From Scleroderma bovista (lineage: Eukaryota > Basidiomycota > Agaricomycetes > Boletales > Sclerodermataceae), in the NCBI GenBank assembly GCA_037178675.1, contig JAYMGJ010000342.1, forward strand, positions 62,001 through 126,000: DNA of 64,000 nt, given 5' to 3'. Under the pieces are notes generated by a model that did no database searches, was not told where the DNA came from, and saw nothing but the letters and a program-made list of their open reading frames with translations. Position 1 is the first letter of the stretch. Every line of letters begins with the position of its first letter. Position numbers and translations under genes: made by a program. Of this stretch, positions 57,889 to 64,000 are shown in pieces.

Positions 57889-60800
57889 GGATCACCGGGA
57901 ACCAAAGTTTGTGTCCTCGGAGAGGTGCCTTATCGTACGACAAACCCTTGAACTGTATCTACGATCTGTAAGTAATGATTGCGAGGATCCCCATTGGTGT
58001 ATAACCTACCCACCCGGAAACTGTAGATAACTTCTCCATCGAAAAAGCCTATCATGCAATTTTGGAAATTGAGGACCGCTACTTCCTTGCGGATGCGCCA
58101 AATCTGCCATCATCCTAGGTATTATGGTCAGTCATCCTGCGATATATAAGATACAGGCATAGAACAATTAGAGGTTTCAGTAAATTCTTCGCTCCTCTGG
58201 CGGCATGCCGGACTTGACATAAATAAATAATGTTATGTAATGAGGTAGCTTATGTTAGCAAATACCTCCGTCAGTTATTCCCGTTCCACACGGACTTGCC
58301 CAATTTTTGTCTGTTCGCACCCCGCCGTGTTTCCTCATCTCTGTATGTATATCAACACAAAGCCTTCTTTTTGGCGCTAACTCCAGCCAGGACTTCATGG
58401 TTACGCCTGCAAAGCTGAGACCGAAGTTCAACCGCGCTGATTTCGATGTCCCTGCGGTGTGGCGTTCGGAAACAATTCCCTTGCCAAGCAAGAGATCCTA
58501 GGCAATTAGATGAGTCCGAGGCACCCCAATACCATGACTTTACGAGAGAATACTGGATTGTCTAATGTGTTACCCCTGTATACCAGATATCGGAAGAATT
58601 GCAAAGCATATACTGCATGGCCCGCGTCTTTGCTTGAATGGCATAACAGAACTCCCTTTAGGCCATTAGCTATGACGGAGGCCAAGAAACTACCTCCATA
58701 ATTCGGAGAAAGAAAAAAAAAGAAACTACCTGTCCTTCCATAGCAGGACTACCACTATCTCGGACGGAGGTGGACTTCTACACATGTTTCTTTCACAATC
58801 TGTACAAGCAATACGCTCTAGCTGCACTTGATCGAGCCCGATGATCTTATTGGCTGGCGAGAGTCCAAGCAAGGCCTTACAGCATAGATTTCCAAATGGA
58901 GGTTGCCAGGCAAAGCAGTCTCCTTCAGTAGTTTTGCAGACAAGTGCGACACATCCACCGCAAATGATCTGACACGTTTTCAGGACTAGCCCAATGGAGT
59001 GGCCAGATCAGCTTTTGTGGTATACGCTCCTGCATCTAATTAGGGCAATTTCACCCCACTGTCATTACCAAAGCCATGAGCGCTCGGGCCTGTTCTGTCC
59101 TTGGGACAATGACGAAAGATAGACATGATTCCATAACACTTATGACGACGTCCAGGAGTCCCCCGCATTGACACAGCTGCCACATCACATACAGTAAGGT
59201 GCGCACTCTAACCAACACATAGGGCAGTCAGAATGTCAATGCAAGGGGCATGCCTGCTGTCACTTGTGTTACATAACGGAAATGAAATTTTGTTCTCGCA
59301 ATTGGCCAAGCAAGTTACTTTTTTCAGGTTCCGCGTTTTTTTTATCCTGTTTTATTTCTCCGCCCCTTTTCCTATTTTGCAAAGCATGGTTCTTGATTGG
59401 ATGCTCTACAGGGATACGTTAACTCGGCATCCTGGGAACGGACACTGAAAGTACGCCGAAGAGCCAAAATAATTTCCCCGGAATTGACGCAAATTGCATG
59501 TGTGCTGGCCCCACACTCTATCGAATGCATGTAGTAATGAGGTGCGCAGAGACGACGGACGTAATCCTTGCTGCATTCGCGACATCGATCAGATATATGC
59601 AGGTGGGCGCGGTGATTCATGTACGAAATGGGATGGCGTCCTAATATTGTCATGCGTGTATGTAGTACGTACGGACAATGCACACGGGGCGATGCTGGAC
59701 AGCAGGAATTAGTGCGGTAGCAGCTAGTCATGATCGCCCACTTAGTACAATACTCGCAGGCGAGCAGGATCGATCGTACGCATTGAAGGACGCCAACGCA
59801 ACTCCGGTCATGATACCTCCATTCACGTGATTCAAGGCATATTCGAACAGGGACAATGATTGTGAGTAACTCAGTGTGCCAGCAAAGCTGTTACTCCCCT
59901 GATGCCCCAGACAGGGGCATTGAGTGACAATGTCGAGAGTCCCTGATGTGACGGTGAACATTGACCACCTCACATCACCAATCATAGCTGCAGATGCGGC
60001 CGGGCTACCAGCAGCGATGGCGCGATCACCTTTTGACATAGTCTCGACAGGTGTCCATATATCTGTCGCCTGTTCAAAATCGTTGAATAGGTGCACACCT
60101 GCCAAAAATAGACAAGAGGAGAAAGGTGGCAGGCATGCGCCACGCTGGTGGGGACATACAACCACTTTCGTCTCGGAACTCAGACATGGCGGACTGGGAT
60201 ATTTGGACTACCCTGGAAGAGGTGTTGATGCAAAGTGTTGTTGTTATGCCACTGGTTACTAATGCGATGGCACGCGTCACATGTGTAGCAATGCCAACAG
60301 CGACCTGGAATACTTCCGACGCACAGGGATCCCGCATACAGCTCAGTCATAGTACTTGGCACTGCTTCCAGGGAACAGGACTAACAGAAATAAGACACGT
60401 CATACATTAACAGCATTTTAGTAGGATTAGGGTCGATGACCTACCCCTGGCTTGCCCAGCGTCTTGAAACCACCCAGAAACGGGATGAACAGTCCATGTG
60501 CTGCTCCACAAGTAAACGTTCTTCAGACCCACAGTCAACTCGGACTGTCGGTCGAACGCAATAATATTATGCTCATCTTGTTCTCATGCTCAGCAAGTGG
60601 ATCTGATGTTTCTGATCTGTTCGCGCTATGCCCCATGGGGTCGAGCCCGCTATTCGGACGCATCGCCTGATTCGAAGCGAATAATGCAGTGCATCCATGC
60701 TACCTGCCTATGTAGGTTCGCCCAGTGGTTGGGGGTGTGCATGCATTGGTACTCGAACAGACCAAGGTTGACCTGGGTCTGACCAGGACAAGACCAGATT

Positions 60801-61559
60801 AGCATTGCCACGCGTACCTCGGCGTCCAACGTTAAATGAGATGCGCAGCTGTATATAAATGATGCACAAAGTGGGGAGACTAGGCCTGCACGCTGCACAT
60901 GCCACGGCCGGCTACCCCCAACTGCATGTGTCGGTGCTGTGTAGAATAAAGCAAGTAGGCCAGAATCCAGATACAACATACCAGAAACGGGGTGCGTTTG
61001 GGGCACACCAGTTTAATTAATTGGAGAAGGTGCCCGGCGCCCCTTGGGGCTGGCGTTGCGGACTGGGGGCTGACACTATTGGTGGTGGCGAAACAGCGTG
61101 GACCCTGTTGGTAATAGTGTTGCCGCAAGGCTGTGGGGGCGTACACTTTCCACTCAAAATAGTGGAGTCCCATGTTCCGTTGGGTGTTCAAAATTGGTCT
61201 GCAGTTCTTGTTGAAGAAGGCGAGTACCTACATTCCGGTGGTTGTGGCACGAGAAGAGATCATCATCGGGGCAATCCAGGTTCCTCACAGCACGGCCAAT
61301 TACCTTAGCAGTTGGTTATGGAATTCGGCTGGGGGGTGGTATGCGATCGGGCGCTGGGCGTGGGTCGAGTGAATCGATGGTCAAGGCCTGAGGCCGCGGC
61401 CCAGCGAGAAAGAGTACGAGGCCACAGGCGTCGACCTAGAACCTACTTACATTGCCAGATGTGTGGCGGCCGGGCGTGTATGGCACGGACCAATAGCGGG
61501 CGGACCTGGTGTATCCATTCGAGGATTGAGGGAATGGCGCGGGCGCCGCACTAGTTAGC
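57889..61559. other. Long interval with only isolated exon-like stretches
   Basis: An open minus-strand stretch at about 58740-59000 is Cys-rich (VLKTCQIICGGCVALVC, PFGNLCCKALLGLSP) and lacks an obvious start. Minus-strand frames at 59728-60337 contain hydrophobic segments. None can be joined into a gene or named. Confidence 0.4.
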
Positions 61560-61760
61560 AAGTACCTTTTTTCAACACCCCCGGTTCACCTAACACAAGG
61601 GAGCCAGTTACGATTATCGTACGACGATGAGCTTCTAAGTAGCGCTCATTAGATCCTGGCGAGATCACCGGCACGTGTACATACCGGCACGTATTTCATA
61701 GATATCGACCATCGATAGTGGAAAATGACCTTGAATACGGCAGCTAAGGACTTCGCCATT
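61560..61760 (-). other. Two well-spliced exons of an unrecognised gene
   Basis: On the minus strand NGEVLSCRIQGHFPLSMVDI + YEIRA, then a GTATGT...CGCCAG intron, then GSNERYLEAHRRTIIVTGSL + VLGEPGVLKK and a GTACTT donor. Phase agrees at the first junction and the sequence looks coding, but neither the start nor the end can be placed, and no family is recognised. Confidence 0.35.
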
Positions 61761-62745
61761 ACTAGCAAAGGTGAATTTGTCTCAATTCTGACGTGCCTCT
61801 TGCGAGCGAGAATGTGTAACGTGGAAGCACAAATGCCTCGTTGCGTTCATTCGTCCATCAGAAACGTCTCAGTTACATTTATTACTTGGAACGACGTACC
61901 GTCATTCATGTACGTGTCTGGGGGAACACGCTATACCTTCGCAAGAAGGCATTACAAACGAGACACGCACACGACAAGTCAGACCTGTCAGGGACGGCAC
62001 TTGTCAATCAGCCATGTCCCACAAACGTTGATCGATGTTGTCGGCTCGCCAATTGAGCTGCTCATCCTCAGCCACAGTGGTGCAGAATATGTTTCCACAG
62101 AATGTCATTGAAAATGGTACAGTGCTACCTACAACAAACCGATGTGCGTAATGCGATAGCGAGGAAGGCAAGGTCATTGCATCAAATATGAATGTCATAA
62201 AGAAACGCTCAATGAAACGTCACCAAAAAAATGATGATAGCACAACCTCATTAAACCCGTCATCGAGTACGCCCTCCCAAAACCAACCCGAACAGGCCGC
62301 GATGCCAATGACCCACTAGAACGGGGAGACCATTAGTCCAGGCGGTAAGATAATCCGTAAGGTAAAATGAGCAGATAAGGGTACAGAATGAAACAGAACC
62401 GAGAAAAAATATGGGGAAAGGACGCCAGAAACTATAGTGTACAAATCCTTATGGCACAATCATTATGAAACTTTTGGCAGGAGGCACCTGGGGGGCGTGA
62501 TGCTGGCGAGAGATAAGATGCGATACCGGAGGTGGAGATGCGACGCGATTAGGCGGAGACGAGGTCGATAAGATGCATAATTATCGTAATGGCGTGAGTG
62601 CATGTGTAGACGTGCTGAAAGCGCAAAGGAAATGCTGTGATAAATCGTTGTTATGTATGTCATGCAGTGCGCGTGATGTTTCCGGACCGCCGTCCAACGA
62701 GAAACGTAGGGGGTATCATAGAGCCCGACAGGACTGTCGCATCGT
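61761..62745. other. No gene seen
   Basis: Includes the 3' flank of the gene at the right edge. Nothing else supported. Confidence 0.4.
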
Positions 62746-63987
62746 TCACGTTCGTCGTTCGCAACTGGTCTCCTTGTCTGGGAAGAGGAAGAGCCGCTTG
62801 AGTGGCTGGACGATTTCGACTTCGACTTCAACCTCCTTGAGCTCGCCGTCGACGAGGCGCGACTCCATGCGCTTCTCCTTTTTCGGACGAGGCATCATCA
62901 CTGGATAAGTCCTGACATTTTCGTACGACCACGAGCGAACTAGAGGACAGGTCAGGACAGGAATGGGAATGTACAAGGCGGTGCAAAACATACCTGACAC
63001 AGGTGGTCGCGAGTGGTCGCGAGCCGAATCGGAGCTACTGCGCTGATCGCTCGACATGCTGTCCTCGCTGAGCTCACTGGTGTCTCTGCTGAGTGGACTT
63101 GCAGAGGAAACACTCTGGCCCGACGAGCTGTGTGCTCGTAATGTGACCTTGGGAACGAGCAAGCGACCCTCTGCACTGGCCTTGATCACCGGGTTCTCCC
63201 TGCGGCGGCGAGTGGAGGTAGACGAGGGGGCAACCGGAGCTATTGACGAGCTGGAATGGAAAGTGGAGGGTGGGAAGAGGGTGGTACGCGATTCTGAGCG
63301 GCGGGTGAAGGGTAGGTAGTATTTCGCATAGAGCTCGTCTTGGTACGACTGGCTGGACCGAGGGATTGAATGGTTAGAGCATTGGGTGGCAGGCAAAGAG
63401 CTGGGCGACCCAGGGGACCCGTTGGTCAAAGTCCACTGCACACCTCGATGAGATGAAGCAGCGAAAGAGGGCTTTTGCTCTGTGCCTACGGTGGTGATGG
63501 AACTGGGGCGAGGCGAGAAGTTGTAGACAGATTCGCGCCAAGCATGGCTGCCATCGGTCCAGCCAGGGATGGGCTTGGATGGCTCGGTGTTGAACGAGGA
63601 GCCTTGTTTGTTCGATGTTCTGTTGCAAAGGGTAGCCTCGATTTTCTTGGAGACCATCATGATGCCACCGTGATATTCATTGAAGCGATGATCCGGTTCT
63701 GGTGCCTTGGCATTGCCATCGATGGGTAGGATGGGCCCTGGGGGAGGGAGGGGAGGGAAGTCGTAAATGGCAGCGAGGGTGGCCATGCTTGGCGAGACTG
63801 GGCCAGAATCGGATGAGGATGAGCGGGATTCAAGAGAGGAGCCGGAGCCACAGCCCGATTCGTCTTCTGACTCGAATAACACTTGGCCATCAAATGAATT
63901 ATGAGGGACAGGAGGGAGGGGTGGGGACGCGCGATTTGGGTTAAAGTCGATGGAGTAGGCACCGTCGAGTCTGTTGAGGTCGCGCAT
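62746..63987 (-). CDS. Ser/Pro-rich protein of unknown role, may extend past the right edge
   Basis: 413 residues from ATG at 63987 if unspliced; the frame is also open upstream to the window end, so the true start may lie outside. Pro-rich and Ser-rich segments (RASPPLPPVPHNSFDG, SSLESRSSSSDSGPVSPS, DFPPLPPPGPILPIDG), then YHGGIMMVSKKIEATLCN, WRESVYNFSPRPSS, YQDELYAKYYLPFTRRSES, STRRRRENPVIKASAEGRLL, VPKVTLRAHSSSGQSVSSAS and an acidic SDQRSSSDSARDHSRPPVS. An intron from GTATGT (about 62993) to CCAG fits before VMMPRPKKEKRMESRLVDGE and would remove about 28 hydrophobic residues. The C-terminus has EVEVEVEIVQPLKRLFLFP. No domain recognised. Confidence 0.65.
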   Translation of the reverse strand: MRDLNRLDGAYSIDFNPNRASPPLPPVPHNSFDGQVLFESEDESGCGSGSSLESRSSSSDSGPVSPSMATLAAIYDFPPLPPPGPILPIDGNAKAPEPDHRFNEYHGGIMMVSKKIEATLCNRTSNKQGSSFNTEPSKPIPGWTDGSHAWRESVYNFSPRPSSITTVGTEQKPSFAASSHRGVQWTLTNGSPGSPSSLPATQCSNHSIPRSSQSYQDELYAKYYLPFTRRSESRTTLFPPSTFHSSSSIAPVAPSSTSTRRRRENPVIKASAEGRLLVPKVTLRAHSSSGQSVSSASPLSRDTSELSEDSMSSDQRSSSDSARDHSRPPVSGMFCTALYIPIPVLTCPLVRSWSYENVRTYPVMMPRPKKEKRMESRLVDGELKEVEVEVEIVQPLKRLFLFPDKETSCERRT

Positions 63988-64000
63988 TCGACAGTCGTCT

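Noticed and set aside
61580..61640. LVLGEPGVLKK as a Walker A P-loop
   Set aside because: The required GK[ST] is absent and no Walker B or AAA context follows.
1..64000. CRISPR arrays, bacterial operons, rRNA genes
   Set aside because: No spaced direct repeats of CRISPR type, and no rRNA sequence; the intron structure is eukaryotic.

Overview
The window is genomic DNA of a filamentous basidiomycete, most likely a mushroom-forming Agaricomycete. Genes are split by many short introns (about 45-80 nt, mostly GT-AG with some GC-AG) and face both strands without operons. The families fit: a Plavaka/DUF6830 transposase of the type common in Agaricomycetes, a HET-domain relic, two cerato-platanins, a secreted class 3 lipase, a large Zn2Cys6 regulator and a fungal PMP3. 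Species cannot be set from the sequence.

Left end (1-10.9 kb): a repeat-rich accessory block. Two minus-strand multi-exon genes of unknown role sit in DNA that is full of the pentamer TGCCG. It is arranged in three separate tandem arrays (an 18-bp coding array, a 16-bp array and a 16/17-bp array) and lies next to a ~460-bp tandem duplication. A 5'-truncated but otherwise readable Plavaka transposase follows, then an unusual gene that joins an unrecognised N-terminal region to a protein-kinase domain.

11-19 kb: housekeeping-like genes: a PP2C phosphatase (+), a NudC-domain protein (-), a candidate membrane protein (-), and a seven-exon secreted class 3 lipase (-) that no single long reading frame shows. 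19-25 kb is relic territory: a small element with inverted ends, a 30-bp inverted repeat, a HIT-protein pseudogene, and a HET-domain pseudogene broken by stops, frameshifts and a 19-bp perfect foldback.

25-44 kb: dense and well preserved: PMP3, an FMN alpha-hydroxy-acid oxidase, an unrecognised gene, a Zn2Cys6 transcription factor, a CHFR-like RING ligase, a Ser-rich protein, a kelch+BTB protein and pyridoxamine-phosphate oxidase. 44-47.8 kb is mostly non-coding and carries a diverged ~1 kb direct duplication.

47.9-56.2 kb: two convergent cerato-platanins, a class I aldolase pseudogene that has lost its Schiff-base lysine and carries a frameshift, a small mitochondrial-type protein, a Pro-rich linker-histone-fold protein, and FKBP12 (FPR1). 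56.3-62.7 kb is largely degenerate with a few isolated exon-like stretches; a Ser-rich gene fills the right edge.

No coordinated pathway or defence-like system could be established. The most unusual content is the TGCCG-array locus at the left end and the family of decayed genes in different stages of loss.
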